From Salinimonas marina (GTDB taxonomy: Bacteria; Pseudomonadota; Gammaproteobacteria; Enterobacterales; Alteromonadaceae): a DNA stretch of 64,000 nt. How positions within the stretch are numbered: the stretch's first letter is position 1; each line of letters begins with the position of its first letter. The notes under the pieces are model-generated. The model did no database searches, was not told the DNA's origin, and saw nothing but the letters and a program-made list of their open reading frames with translations. Shown piece by piece: positions 44,626-53,797 of this stretch. A program made the position numbers and the translations under genes. Where the stretch lies: contig NZ_CP064795.1 of NCBI RefSeq assembly GCF_015644725.1, positions 2,664,501-2,728,500 on the forward strand, written 5' to 3'.

Positions 44626-44674
44626 GAGTATCACAGGCCTGTAACATGTGAAGCGTTTTTTCGTCTTAAACGAT

Positions 44675-45484
44675 TTAGTTCTGTCCGCTAGCCTGCTTGT
44701 CTTTCGGAGGAAAGCGCGGCTCGAATAAGCCCATGGTTTTTGCTTTTTCCACCAGCGCCATAATGTCCTGCTCAGCCAGCGTAAACAGATCGTCAAATTC
44801 GGGCAAAATATAATACAGCGGCTGCATAATATCTATGCGATAAGGTGTGCGCAGGGCGTCCACCGGGTCCAGGGGTGCACGTACCGGTTTATCACTTTCC
44901 AGCGAGTACACCGTTTCTCCCGGTGAAGACAGAATACCGCCACCATAAATACGCAGGCCCTCCTGGGTATTGACCAAACCAAACTCCACCGTGAACCAGT
45001 ACAAACGCGCCAGATAGACCCGATCTTCCTTACTGGCATTAAGCCCCAGCTTGCCGTAGGTATGAGTAAAGTGGGCAAAAGCCGGGTTGGTCAGTAACGG
45101 GCAGTGCCCATACACCTCGTGAAAAATATCCGGCTCCTGTAGATAGTCAAATTCTTCCCGGGTGCGGATGAAGGTGGCGACCGGAAACTCTTTATTGGCC
45201 AGCAACCGGAAAAATTCAGAAAAATTAATCAGTGCCGGTACTTCGGCAGTTTTCCAACCCGTTGCCTGTTGCAAGCGCTTATTCAGATCGGGTAACTGCG
45301 GGATTTCATGCGCACTCAGCCCGATGTATTCCAGACCATCATGGTATTGCTGGCAGGCCCGTCCCTGAATAAGTCCCGCCTGACGTTCATAGAGCTCAGA
45401 CCAAATCTGATTTTCCTCATCGCTCCACTGTATATAGCCCTGAGCGTCAGATTCTCTTGACTTGTAGCCAGTTGACTTTGCCAT
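44675..45484 (-). CDS. phhA: Phenylalanine 4-monooxygenase
   Basis: A 269-residue iron- and pterin-dependent hydroxylase turning phenylalanine into tyrosine. Seen: EPDIFHEVYGHCPLL, with the iron His residues in the HExxGH motif, and a later Glu in YWFTVEFGLVN. Only the catalytic domain is present, as in other bacterial enzymes, without an ACT domain. Ribosome site AAAGG. The product feeds the hpd pathway; no 4a-carbinolamine dehydratase (phhB) is seen beside it. A second, weaker TyrR box lies about 100 bases upstream. Confidence 0.95.
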   Translation of the reverse strand: MAKSTGYKSRESDAQGYIQWSDEENQIWSELYERQAGLIQGRACQQYHDGLEYIGLSAHEIPQLPDLNKRLQQATGWKTAEVPALINFSEFFRLLANKEFPVATFIRTREEFDYLQEPDIFHEVYGHCPLLTNPAFAHFTHTYGKLGLNASKEDRVYLARLYWFTVEFGLVNTQEGLRIYGGGILSSPGETVYSLESDKPVRAPLDPVDALRTPYRIDIMQPLYYILPEFDDLFTLAEQDIMALVEKAKTMGLFEPRFPPKDKQASGQN

Positions 45485-45584
45485 ACTTACGAACCTTTCA
45501 AATAAATCTATAATTGGTACGAATCAGTTTATCGAAATCGTCAGCAGACAACAGTGATCTGAAAAACTCAATGCTTCATCCTGG

Positions 45585-45602
45585 CGTAACATTTATTTTA
45601 CA
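45585..45602 (-). promoter_or_regulatory. TyrR-like box before phhA
   Basis: On the minus strand TGTAAAATAAATGTTACG has one perfect half-site (TGTAAA), a six-base gap and a 4/6 second half (GTTACG for TTTACA). It lies about 100 bases upstream of phhA, in a position suited to activation. Confidence 0.5.
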
Positions 45603-45663
45603 AGCGATGGGGAAGTGCTTTAAAAATCAGGTCTTTTGCGCAAGGCGATACAGGTCATATTTA

Positions 45664-45685
45664 TAAAAAAACCGCCCGGGGCGGT
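45664..45685 (-). terminator. Rho-independent terminator of the psp operon
   Basis: ACCGCC / GGCGGT around loop CGG, followed on the minus strand by seven Ts. It sits 20 bases past the pspC stop. Confidence 0.85.
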
Positions 45686-45704
45686 CTTTATTATTACCTG
45701 AGCG

Positions 45705-46163
45705 TTACAGGCGATTAATCTCACGATTCAGCAAAAACTCACGGGAGGTTACGTGTTTTTCCATTTTCCGTAATCGCTGTTCATTGTCGCTAAAACGTTC
45801 GGTTAAGCGGGTCAGCACCTGACCGGGCGGCTGCCCAGCCTGCCAGACCTTGGTTTTCACTTCCACACTGCTGTCGTGGTCACTACTTTCATTCTGGCTT
45901 TGACTATTGCGCCAGCCCTTCCCCGAGGTTTGGCCGTTGCTATAAATCGGCTCAGCATCCAGATGCTTGGGTTTTTTCTCCAGGATAAACCAGCAGGCAA
46001 TGTAACCTACAAAAATGAACGGCCCTGCCAACAGAAAAAAGGCCGTAACCACCAGGATGCGAACCAGCCAACGCTCTAAACCAAAAAAGTTGGCTATCCC
46101 GGCACATACGCCAGCAATCTGGCCATGCTCGGTATCGCGATAGAGTTGACGATTTACCTTCAT
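45705..46163 (-). CDS. pspC: Phage shock protein C
   Basis: A 152-residue inner membrane protein. Seen: the PspC domain QLYRDTEHGQIAGVCAGIAN, then FFGLERWLVRILVVTAFFLL with the membrane helix, and a charged C-terminal tail with a heptad-like segment near the end. With PspB it senses membrane stress and recruits PspA. The start at 46163 overlaps the pspB stop as ATGA; a GTG at 46178 is an alternative that lacks a good ribosome site. Last gene of pspABC. Confidence 0.92.
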   Translation of the reverse strand: MKVNRQLYRDTEHGQIAGVCAGIANFFGLERWLVRILVVTAFFLLAGPFIFVGYIACWFILEKKPKHLDAEPIYSNGQTSGKGWRNSQSQNESSDHDSSVEVKTKVWQAGQPPGQVLTRLTERFSDNEQRLRKMEKHVTSREFLLNREINRL

Positions 46164-46402
46164 GCGCGGTTTCTCCACTCAGGAGCCTCACTGTCCAGGA
46201 TGGCTTCAAGGGTTTTGATGCGTTCAGCCATGGTGTCCGCTTTTTTCACCAGCTCTTCCAATGCCGCATGCTCTTCCTGACTAAGCCCCTGATTGATATT
46301 CTTTTTACTGCGATAATGCAAAATAAGCCAAATCGGTGCCACCAAAATCATGAACAGGATGATAGGCGTAATTAACAGTCCTAGAATTGCTTCATCCATC
46401 AT
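46160..46402 (-). CDS. pspB: Phage shock protein B
   Basis: An 80-residue protein with one N-terminal membrane helix (LLITPIILFMILVAPIWLIL) and a coiled-coil tail (SQEEHAALEELVKKADTM). PspB and PspC together relay envelope stress to the PspA-PspF pair. A GGAGG ribosome site precedes the ATG at 46402. 84 bases separate it from pspA. Confidence 0.93.
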   Translation of the reverse strand: MMDEAILGLLITPIILFMILVAPIWLILHYRSKKNINQGLSQEEHAALEELVKKADTMAERIKTLEAILDSEAPEWRNRA

Positions 46403-46486
46403 ATTTTTCCTCCATATCGGGTGAAATGCTCACCAGATCAAACCGGCCTGCCACTGTGAGCAAAGTGGCAGGCGACGGCCGGCAGC

Positions 46487-47158
46487 TTATTCGGCTGTCT
46501 TATTTTGTTGAATTTTTGCTTTCAAAGCGGCTAATTCTTCATCAATCTTATCATCAGACTCTAAATCAGCAAACTCATCCTGGAGGGTCTTTTTGCCTAA
46601 ATCGTAGGCATCAACCTGCGACTCCAGATCATCTATTTTACGCTCATACTGTTCAAAACGCCCCATCGCCGCATCAACTTTACTGCTATCCAGCGTACGT
46701 TTAACCTCAAGCCGCGAGCTGGCGGTTTTCTGACGCATCAGGATGGTTTTCTGACGTGCTTTAGCGTCGGCCAGTTTTTCCTGCAACTGACCAATATCTT
46801 CCTGCAGTTTGCTAATCTGCTCATCCACTACATGCAGTTCCTGGCTAAGCGCCTGAGCTGCTTCGGCCGACTTTTTACGCTCCTGCAACGCAGCCCGCGC
46901 CAGGTCTTCGCGTTCTTTACTCAGTGCCAGTTCTGCTTTGGCAGACCAGTCACTGGCATCTGCTTCATACTTGGCTATCTGAGCAGAAATCTCTTTTTTA
47001 CTGGCCAGTGTTTTCGCCGATGCCGAACGTACTTCAACCAGCGTGTCTTCCATTTCCTGAATAATCAGTCGCACCATTTTTTCTGGATCTTCTGCTTTAT
47101 CCAGTATTGCATTAATATTTGAGTTCACTATATCGGTGAAACGCGAGAAGATACCCAT
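46487..47158 (-). CDS. pspA: Phage shock protein A
   Basis: A 223-residue, almost fully helical protein with long coiled coils. Seen: the amphipathic N-terminal helix MGIFSRFTDIVNSNINAILD and the following DPEKMVRLIIQEMEDTLVEV, typical of PspA/Vipp1. It holds PspF inactive in the cytoplasm and, under stress, binds and supports the inner membrane. Behind a candidate sigma-54 promoter, it is the first gene of pspABC, and pspF is divergent. Confidence 0.96.
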   Translation of the reverse strand: MGIFSRFTDIVNSNINAILDKAEDPEKMVRLIIQEMEDTLVEVRSASAKTLASKKEISAQIAKYEADASDWSAKAELALSKEREDLARAALQERKKSAEAAQALSQELHVVDEQISKLQEDIGQLQEKLADAKARQKTILMRQKTASSRLEVKRTLDSSKVDAAMGRFEQYERKIDDLESQVDAYDLGKKTLQDEFADLESDDKIDEELAALKAKIQQNKTAE

Positions 47159-47218
47159 AAAATTTCCTCTGACTCATGTTAGGAATAGTGCTTAATGCAC
47201 TTACTGGTATAACACTAT

Positions 47219-47234
47219 TCAATTTGCTTGCCAC
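47219..47234 (-). promoter_or_regulatory. Candidate sigma-54 promoter of pspABC
   Basis: On the minus strand TGGCAAGCAAATTGAA fits TGGCA-N6-TTGCA-like spacing of -24/-12 elements, 61 bases upstream of pspA. The -24 element is good; the -12 element reads TTGAA rather than TTGCA, losing the usual GC. PspF nearby needs such a promoter. Confidence 0.6.
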
Positions 47235-47355
47235 CTAAGCCAATAATTTAACCTACTGAATTGAAAGACTTTTAATTGTGCAATTAATCGTCGTTTCTGG
47301 TTTGTTTTTCATCTACACTATTAATTGGTCGAATTGGCTAACTTTGAGGATATAG

Positions 47356-48450
47356 ATGAGTAGATTTCGCCAATCTGACAATTTACTGGGTCAGGCCAAC
47401 AGCTTTTTAGAAGTACTGGAACAAATTTCACAGCTGGCACCGCTGAATAAACCCGTACTCATTATCGGAGAACGAGGGACCGGCAAGGAACTGGTTGCCG
47501 CGCGGCTGCATTTTTTATCCCAGCGCTGGGATCAAAACTATGTAAAGCTTAACTGTGCAGCGTTGAATGAAAACCTGCTCGAAAGTGAGCTATTTGGCTA
47601 TGAAGCTGGGGCATTTACCGGCGCCGCCAAGCGTCGGGAGGGCCGCTTCGAAGTCGCCAGCAATGGCACCTTATTTTTAGATGAACTGGCAAATACCTCC
47701 GGGCTGATTCAGGAAAAGCTGCTGCGGGTTATCGAGTACGGCGAATTTGAACGGGTGGGTGGCAGCAAAACCATCAAAACCGATGTTCGTCTGGTGGCCG
47801 CCACTAATGAAGACTTGCCGGCACTGGCCGCGGCCGGCGAGTTTCGGGCTGATTTGCTGGACCGGCTGGCCTTTGATGTTATAACCATCCCGCCGTTACG
47901 TGAACGCCGGGATGATATTTTGATGCTGGCTGAGCATTTTGCCATAAATATGGCCCGCGAGCTGGAGATGGAACTGTTTAGCGGCTTTACCGAAAGAGCG
48001 CGCCGAACCTTACTGGAGCATGCCTGGCCGGGTAATATCCGCGAGCTTAAAAATGTGGTGGAACGGGCGGTGTATCGGTGTAATAACCCGCACTTGCCGG
48101 TGCACGAGATTATTCTTGACCCCTTTGAGTCGCCCTTCCGGCCTACTGGCCGTATTAAAACCCAGGACCGCTGCTCAGCCCCGGCTCCGCCGTCCGTTAA
48201 CGAGGCAGACAACGTTACTGAGACTCAGGCACCTACACCAGAGTCTGGGCCGCGCACAGCCAATTATCCTATCGATTTAAAAGAGCGTTCCCAGCAATAC
48301 GAAATCGACATGCTTAAGCAGGCCCTGGCGGATAGCCAGTACAATCAAAAAAAGACCGCTGAGAAATTATCGCTCACCTATCATCAATTGCGTGGTTATC
48401 TTAAGAAATACAATTTGTTAGACTCTGCTCCAGAGACGGTCGATGCCTAG
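47356..48450 (+). CDS. pspF: Psp operon transcriptional activator PspF
   Basis: A 364-residue sigma-54 enhancer-binding protein without an N-terminal sensory domain. Seen: Walker A GERGTGKELVAARLH, the GAFTGA loop that contacts sigma-54 (AGAFTGAAKRREG), Walker B GTLFLDELAN, and a C-terminal DNA-binding helix pair (NQKKTAEKLSLTYHQLRG). PspA inhibits it directly, as usual for PspF. It is divergent from pspA and its stop overlaps an upstream frame of sapA. A GAGG ribosome site precedes 47356. Confidence 0.95.
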   Translation: MSRFRQSDNLLGQANSFLEVLEQISQLAPLNKPVLIIGERGTGKELVAARLHFLSQRWDQNYVKLNCAALNENLLESELFGYEAGAFTGAAKRREGRFEVASNGTLFLDELANTSGLIQEKLLRVIEYGEFERVGGSKTIKTDVRLVAATNEDLPALAAAGEFRADLLDRLAFDVITIPPLRERRDDILMLAEHFAINMARELEMELFSGFTERARRTLLEHAWPGNIRELKNVVERAVYRCNNPHLPVHEIILDPFESPFRPTGRIKTQDRCSAPAPPSVNEADNVTETQAPTPESGPRTANYPIDLKERSQQYEIDMLKQALADSQYNQKKTAEKLSLTYHQLRGYLKKYNLLDSAPETVDA

Positions 48451-48475
48451 TGAAGCTAATCTTGTGATACCAATA

Positions 48476-50092
48476 ATGAAAACTCCTCAAGTTTTGCTTA
48501 TCAGTCTGATGGCCCTGCTGGGGGTAACTGCGTGCAGTCAGCCACCGAAAGAGGCGTTTTACCAGAGCGGCATCATGTATTGCTCTGAAAGTAACCCGGT
48601 TAATTTCAACCCGCAGCTGGATACTTCCTCCACCACTTCCGATGCTTCATCACATCAGATTTACGATCGCTTGCTCGACTTTGATGCTGACTCCGGACGC
48701 ATCATTCCCAGTCTGGCCAGCAGCTGGAAAGTCTCGGATGACGGTCTGACCTATACCTTTCAGCTGCGGCGAAATGTGCAGTTTCACGAAACCGACTACT
48801 TTACTCCCACCCGCAATTTCAATGCCGATGATGTTATTTTCAGCCTGAACCGCTGGCGTTTACCAGATCACCCCTTCCATCAGATATCGGGCGGGCGTTA
48901 TCCCTATTTTGAAAGTCTGGGACTGGCTGAAAATATTAAGCAGGTAAAACGCATTAATGGCTATCGGATCGAAATTTCCCTGGCCCAGCGAGACAGTTCT
49001 TTTTTAGCCAATCTGGCCACGGATTTTTCGGTGATTTTATCGGCAGAATACGCTGAATCACTGATGCAGGAAGCGGCGCCGCAACGGCTCGACCATTTTC
49101 CGATTGGTACCGGCCCCTATAAATTCGAAAGCTATCGCAAAGATCATAATATCCGTTATCAAAGTCATCCTCAGCACTGGAAGGCCAAACCACAGGTAGA
49201 ACGGCTGATTTACGATATTACCCCCAAAAGCTCGTTGCGGCTGGCAAAGCTGATTACCGGTGAATGTGATGCCATTGCATTTCCCGCCCAGACCGAGCTG
49301 GATATCATTCGTGAACGTGAAGAGCTGGAACTGGCAGAAAAACCCGGCCTGAATATCGGGTTCTGGGCCTTCAATACCCAGCGCCCGCCTTTTGATGATC
49401 CCGATGTAAGACGCGCCCTAGCCTACGCCATAGATAAAAACACCTTATTGGAGGCGGTCTATTTTGACAGTGCCACCCGCGCCCGCAGTTTGTTACCAGC
49501 GGCCAGCTGGGCCTACCAGGCCGATGCCGAAGATACCGCGTATAACCCCGTCATCGCCCGTGAATTACTTGCAGAAGCAGGCATAGAGCCTGGTTTCACC
49601 ATGACCATTTGGGCCATGCCTATCGAGCGGGCCTACAATCCTAACGCGGCTAAAATGGCCGAACTCATCCAGCGTTACTTAGGCGATGTCGGCATCAATG
49701 TTAATATTGTCACCTACGACTGGACCACCTTCAGAAAACATCTGCGCGAAGGTTTACATGACTCTGTGCTGATTGGCTGGTCGGCAGACAACGGCGATCC
49801 GGACAACTTTTACCGGCCCCTGCTAAGCTGTGGCGCTATTCCTTCTGGCACCAACCGGGCCATGTGGTGTAACAAAAACTACGATGCGCTAATCAATGAG
49901 GCGCTGCAAACAGAGGATTTGACCCGTCGTAAGGCCATCTACCAGCGCGTTAATAGTCTGTTGTTCAAAGAGCTCCCGATTGTCCCTATCGCCCATGCCT
50001 TTCGCTATCAGGCCTATCGTAAAGAGTTGCAGGGCATGCAAATTAACCCGTATGGTGGAATACGATTTGGCGGGGTAACCAAAAAGCTGTGA
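48476..50092 (+). CDS. sapA: SapA-type periplasmic substrate-binding lipoprotein
   Basis: A 538-residue solute-binding protein of the oligopeptide family. Seen: a signal peptide with lipobox GVTAC, then SNPVNFNPQLDTSSTTSD and the family segments YDRLLDFDADSGRIIPSLA and FPIGTGPYKFESYRKDH, and C-terminal ALAYAIDKNTLLEAVYF. First gene of sapABCDF, next to pspF as in enterobacteria. The system is linked to antimicrobial peptide resistance and putrescine export in E. coli relatives. The start at 48476 gives the signal peptide; the frame from 48443 overlaps pspF. Confidence 0.88.
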   Translation: MKTPQVLLISLMALLGVTACSQPPKEAFYQSGIMYCSESNPVNFNPQLDTSSTTSDASSHQIYDRLLDFDADSGRIIPSLASSWKVSDDGLTYTFQLRRNVQFHETDYFTPTRNFNADDVIFSLNRWRLPDHPFHQISGGRYPYFESLGLAENIKQVKRINGYRIEISLAQRDSSFLANLATDFSVILSAEYAESLMQEAAPQRLDHFPIGTGPYKFESYRKDHNIRYQSHPQHWKAKPQVERLIYDITPKSSLRLAKLITGECDAIAFPAQTELDIIREREELELAEKPGLNIGFWAFNTQRPPFDDPDVRRALAYAIDKNTLLEAVYFDSATRARSLLPAASWAYQADAEDTAYNPVIARELLAEAGIEPGFTMTIWAMPIERAYNPNAAKMAELIQRYLGDVGINVNIVTYDWTTFRKHLREGLHDSVLIGWSADNGDPDNFYRPLLSCGAIPSGTNRAMWCNKNYDALINEALQTEDLTRRKAIYQRVNSLLFKELPIVPIAHAFRYQAYRKELQGMQINPYGGIRFGGVTKKL

Positions 50093-51120
50093 TACAAATT
50101 TTAGCGCGTTATATCATCTTGTTTGTGCTGACCCTGCTGGTGTTAGCGATTCTGTCGTTTTCGCTGGCGTATTTATTTCCCGGGGATGTGCTGACCAACC
50201 TGACCGGCATCACCCCACAAAACGATATTCAGCGTGAAGCACTGGCACGCCAGTTTCAGCTGGACGCCAATTATGCGGTGCAGTTTTATCATTACCTGGG
50301 CGATTTACTGTCAGGAAACTGGGGCTACAGTTTTATCTCAGGGCTGCCCCTTAGCGAAGAAATTAGCCTGGCCTTGCCGGCGACCATTGAACTGGCCACC
50401 TATGCCATGGTGCTGGCCATCGTTATTGGGATCCCGGTGGGGTGTTATGCCGGTTTGCGTAGCTACACAACCGCCGATTACACCATAAACTCAGCCAGCA
50501 TGGTGGGCTATTCATTTCCGGTATTCTGGCTGGCCTTGTTGTTTATCCTGATGTTTAGCCTTGAATGGAACATTGCGCCATTATCAGGCCGTATCAGTCT
50601 GCTGTTTGATATCCCACCTAAAACCGGCTTTATTCTGGTAGATATTTTGCTGGCTGACAATATTAACCGGAGCCTTGCCTTGCGGGACGCGCTGCATCAT
50701 TTGATGTTGCCGACACTGGCCATCAGTGTGATCTCGATTGCCTCGATGGTGCGCCTGACCCGGCGTTCGGTTATCGATGTCATTAATAAACCGTATGTGG
50801 CCGCCGCCCGTACCCGCGGTTTGTCGCAATCACAAATATTTTTTCGTCACATTTTGCGAAATGCGCTGTTGCCAATTTTGCCGCTGATGGCGATTCAGAT
50901 CACCACCCTTATCACCAACGCGATGATCGTAGAGACGCTGTTTTCCTGGCCTGGCATTGGCAACTGGCTGATTCAGGCTATTTACCAGCGAGACTATCCG
51001 GCGCTTCGCATTGGCATGCTGGCAGTGGCATTTATGGTATTTACACTGACCATTCTCATTGATTTGTTCAACCGGATCATTGATCCGAGCAGGGAAAAAT
51101 ACGAACGTGCCACAGTTTAG
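50089..51120 (+). CDS. sapB: Sap ABC transporter permease SapB
   Basis: A 343-residue permease with about six membrane helices. Seen: LARQFQLDANYAVQFYHYL near the N-terminus and the permease EAA-type loop AAARTRGLSQSQIFFRHILR near residue 240, which contacts the ATPases. Starts with GTG at 50089, overlapping the sapA stop by four bases. Confidence 0.92.
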   Translation: MIQILARYIILFVLTLLVLAILSFSLAYLFPGDVLTNLTGITPQNDIQREALARQFQLDANYAVQFYHYLGDLLSGNWGYSFISGLPLSEEISLALPATIELATYAMVLAIVIGIPVGCYAGLRSYTTADYTINSASMVGYSFPVFWLALLFILMFSLEWNIAPLSGRISLLFDIPPKTGFILVDILLADNINRSLALRDALHHLMLPTLAISVISIASMVRLTRRSVIDVINKPYVAAARTRGLSQSQIFFRHILRNALLPILPLMAIQITTLITNAMIVETLFSWPGIGNWLIQAIYQRDYPALRIGMLAVAFMVFTLTILIDLFNRIIDPSREKYERATV

Positions 51121-52000
51121 TCTTTACGAGGAAGAACATCATCCATCCCCCTGGCAGCGTACGTGGCGGGAGTTTCGTGCCAGTCATATTGCGTTTGTCG
51201 GATTGGTGGTTTTAGCCATATTTTTCTTTTTTGCCTTGTTTGCGCCCCTGGTCGCCCCGTACGATCCGATTCAGCAAAACCTGAATTCCTTATTGATCCC
51301 GCCTAGCTGGGAGCGCAACGGCACCATTGATCATCTGTTTGGAACCGATGCCCTGGGCCGTGATGTTTTTACCCGAATTATTTATGGGTGCCGGGTCACC
51401 TTTGGTTCAAGTCTGGTACTGGTTATCATTGCGATGGTGTTAGGCGTGACTATCGGCACCGTCGCCGGCATGATGAGTGGGGTTCGTTCCAGTATTGTTA
51501 ATCACCTGCTCGATGCACTGATGGCAATTCCTACCCTGCTGATTGCCATTATCATTGTGGCCATTGTCGGAACCGGTCTGGTGAATAGTATGTGGGCCAT
51601 TACCCTGGCCCTGACGCCGCAATTTATCCATTTCACCCGCACATTTGTGCGCAGTGAAATGAAAAAAGAATATATCCTGGCATCACGCCTGGATGGGGCC
51701 AATGCCTGGCAGTTGTTCAGCCATTCCATTTTACCCAATATGATTGAAATGCTGGTGGTTCAGGGCTCGCTGGCCTTATCCATTGCGGTGATTGATGTGT
51801 CGGCGCTGGGCTTTTTGAACCTGGGCGCACAACCGCCCCTGCCGGAGTTAGGCGCTATTCTGGCCGATGGTCTGGATGTCGCCTATCTGGCACCATGGAA
51901 CGTTGCACTGCCTGGCTTGTCTATCTTTTTAATGGTGCTGGCCATCAATGTGGTTGGTGATGGTTTACGCTCGGCACTACGTAAGAGGGTCAGTCGCTAA
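51107..52000 (+). CDS. sapC: Sap ABC transporter permease SapC
   Basis: A 297-residue permease of the DppC type. Seen: an N-terminal soluble stretch, then DHLFGTDALGRDVFTRIIYG and the ABC contact loop ASRLDGANAWQLFSHSILPN. The start at 51107 (GTG) overlaps sapB by 14 bases; earlier codons would lie within sapB. The stop and the next start share base 52000. Confidence 0.9.
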   Translation: MPQFSLYEEEHHPSPWQRTWREFRASHIAFVGLVVLAIFFFFALFAPLVAPYDPIQQNLNSLLIPPSWERNGTIDHLFGTDALGRDVFTRIIYGCRVTFGSSLVLVIIAMVLGVTIGTVAGMMSGVRSSIVNHLLDALMAIPTLLIAIIIVAIVGTGLVNSMWAITLALTPQFIHFTRTFVRSEMKKEYILASRLDGANAWQLFSHSILPNMIEMLVVQGSLALSIAVIDVSALGFLNLGAQPPLPELGAILADGLDVAYLAPWNVALPGLSIFLMVLAINVVGDGLRSALRKRVSR

Positions 52001-52994
52001 TGCCAATGCTTGATATTAAAAACCTCACGTTGGAAATAGACAACGGCACCAGTCGGGTGAAAGCGCTGGATCGGGTTAACCTGACCATTAAAAGTGGCGA
52101 AATACGGGCATTAGTGGGCGAATCAGGTTCGGGCAAAAGCCTGATTGTCGCGGCGATCTCCGGCGCCCTGCCTGAGCAGTTTCACCTTACCGCTGATCGC
52201 ATGAGCTGGAATGGTGAAAGTCTGCTGAGCATGTCGACCGAGCAGCGACGGGAAATTATGCGCCGGGATATTGCCGTGGTATTTCAAAATCCCATTAATG
52301 CATTGGACCCTTCTGCGACTCTGGGTGAGCAGCTTGAAGAAAGTATTCCTGATGAGCTGGTGTCGGGAAACTGGTTCTGGCAGCGTAAAGCCTCACGGCG
52401 CAAAGCAGCGATCTCAACCGTGCATAAGGTCGGCATCAAGCATCACCGGCATTATCTGAATGCCTATCCGCATCAGATTCCCAATGATATCGGCCAGAAG
52501 TTTATGCTTGCCATGGCGCTAATCTCGCAGCCAAAATTATTAATTGTGGATGACCCGACCCGGGGCATGGAAACCACCACCAAGATTCAGGTGTTAAAGC
52601 TGTTGACCCGGCTGAATCAAACCCGTTCTCTATCCATTTTGTTTATCAGCCATGACTTACTGGCCATCTCCAGTATGGCGCATACGATGTCGGTACTGTA
52701 TTGCGGCCAGAGTGTGGAATCAGGCCGTATGAAGATGCTGCGTAAACGGCCGTTGCACCCCTATACCAAGGCCCTGCTGGACAGTGCGCCGAGCTTTCGA
52801 AAAGATTTACCGCCAAAAGTATTTTGCCTAATATGGACGGCACCATCCCTTCACTTAAACATGTGCCCATTGGGTGTCGTCTCGGCCCGCGTTGCCCCAG
52901 AGCGCAAAAAGACTGCGTAATCACGCCGGCGGTACGGCGCATTCACGACCATACCTACAGCTGCCACTTTCCTCTGCATATGGAAAAATTATGA
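52000..52994 (+). pseudogene. sapD: Sap ABC transporter ATPase SapD, one-base frameshift near the C-terminus
   Basis: An ATPase of about 331 residues once repaired, as long as E. coli SapD. Seen: Walker A GESGSGKSLI, a loose signature IPNDIGQKFMLAMA and a Walker B-like LLIVDDPTRG (D-D instead of D-E). At 52815-52818 a run of four As reads PPKVFCLIW; with a fifth A it becomes PPKSILPNMDGTIPSLKHVP and continues into the conserved IGCRLGPRCP and C-terminal [14 protein letters not shown], ending at 52994 with an ATGA overlap to sapF. As written the frame ends at 52920 after an unrelated tail. Length is one base short of a multiple of three. A sequencing slip is plausible; a true lesion cannot be excluded. 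Confidence 0.82.
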
Positions 52995-53797
52995 AGGAAC
53001 TGATGCATGTTAAAGGGCTGATATTTCGCCACAGTGACAGCAAACGCTGGCTTAAAAAGCCTGAAATCTTTGCGCTGGGACCAATTGATTTGACGGTGAA
53101 TCGGGGAGAAACCATCGCTATCATCGGCGAAAACCGGGCTGGAAAATCGTTGCTGGCAAAAATGTTGGTAGGTGCGGTGGCGGCGGATGAAGGTGAAATT
53201 TATCTTAGCAATACCATTTACAATGCCGCCAAGCGCAAAGCCACCAAAAGTTATAATAGCTGTAATGACATCCGCATGATTTTCCAGCACAGCAGTGAGG
53301 CTATGAATCCTGGGATCACAGTGGGGATGATTCTAGATGAACCCCTGCGGTTGAATACCCGCTTGTCGGAAAAAGAGCGCCGCGCCCGCATTGAGGACAC
53401 CTTGCACAAAGTGGGGCTGTTACGGGACCATGTGTATTTTTATCGGCATATGCTTTCTGATGGCCAGCAGCAGCGGGTTGCGCTGGCCAGAGCCCTGGTG
53501 CTGCAGCCCAAAATTCTGGTGGCCGATGAGCCTTTTGCCGCCCTCGATCCGTCTATCCGGTCGCAAACGGTTAACCAGTTACTGATGCTGCAAAAGGACC
53601 TGGGGTTGTCGTTTATCTTTATCTCACACAACCTGGGTATTGTGCGACATATCGCGGATAAAGTGATTGTGATGGAAAATGGGCAGATTGTGGAGTCAGG
53701 CAAAACCGAGACGATTTTTCGCTGGCCCCAACACGCCATGACCAAAAAGCTGATCATGGCGTATCAGTCGCTGGTACCTCAGCAAAAGCTGAACTAA
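52991..53797 (+). CDS. sapF: Sap ABC transporter ATPase SapF
   Basis: A 268-residue ATPase. Seen: Walker [17 protein letters not shown], signature [15 protein letters not shown] and Walker [13 protein letters not shown]. The Walker A loop has Arg-Ala where E. coli SapF has Gly-Ser, still within GxxxxGKS. The start at 52991 gives an ATGA overlap with the repaired sapD end. The stop overlaps the convergent oadB stop by four bases. Confidence 0.92.
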   Translation: MKELMHVKGLIFRHSDSKRWLKKPEIFALGPIDLTVNRGETIAIIGENRAGKSLLAKMLVGAVAADEGEIYLSNTIYNAAKRKATKSYNSCNDIRMIFQHSSEAMNPGITVGMILDEPLRLNTRLSEKERRARIEDTLHKVGLLRDHVYFYRHMLSDGQQQRVALARALVLQPKILVADEPFAALDPSIRSQTVNQLLMLQKDLGLSFIFISHNLGIVRHIADKVIVMENGQIVESGKTETIFRWPQHAMTKKLIMAYQSLVPQQKLN

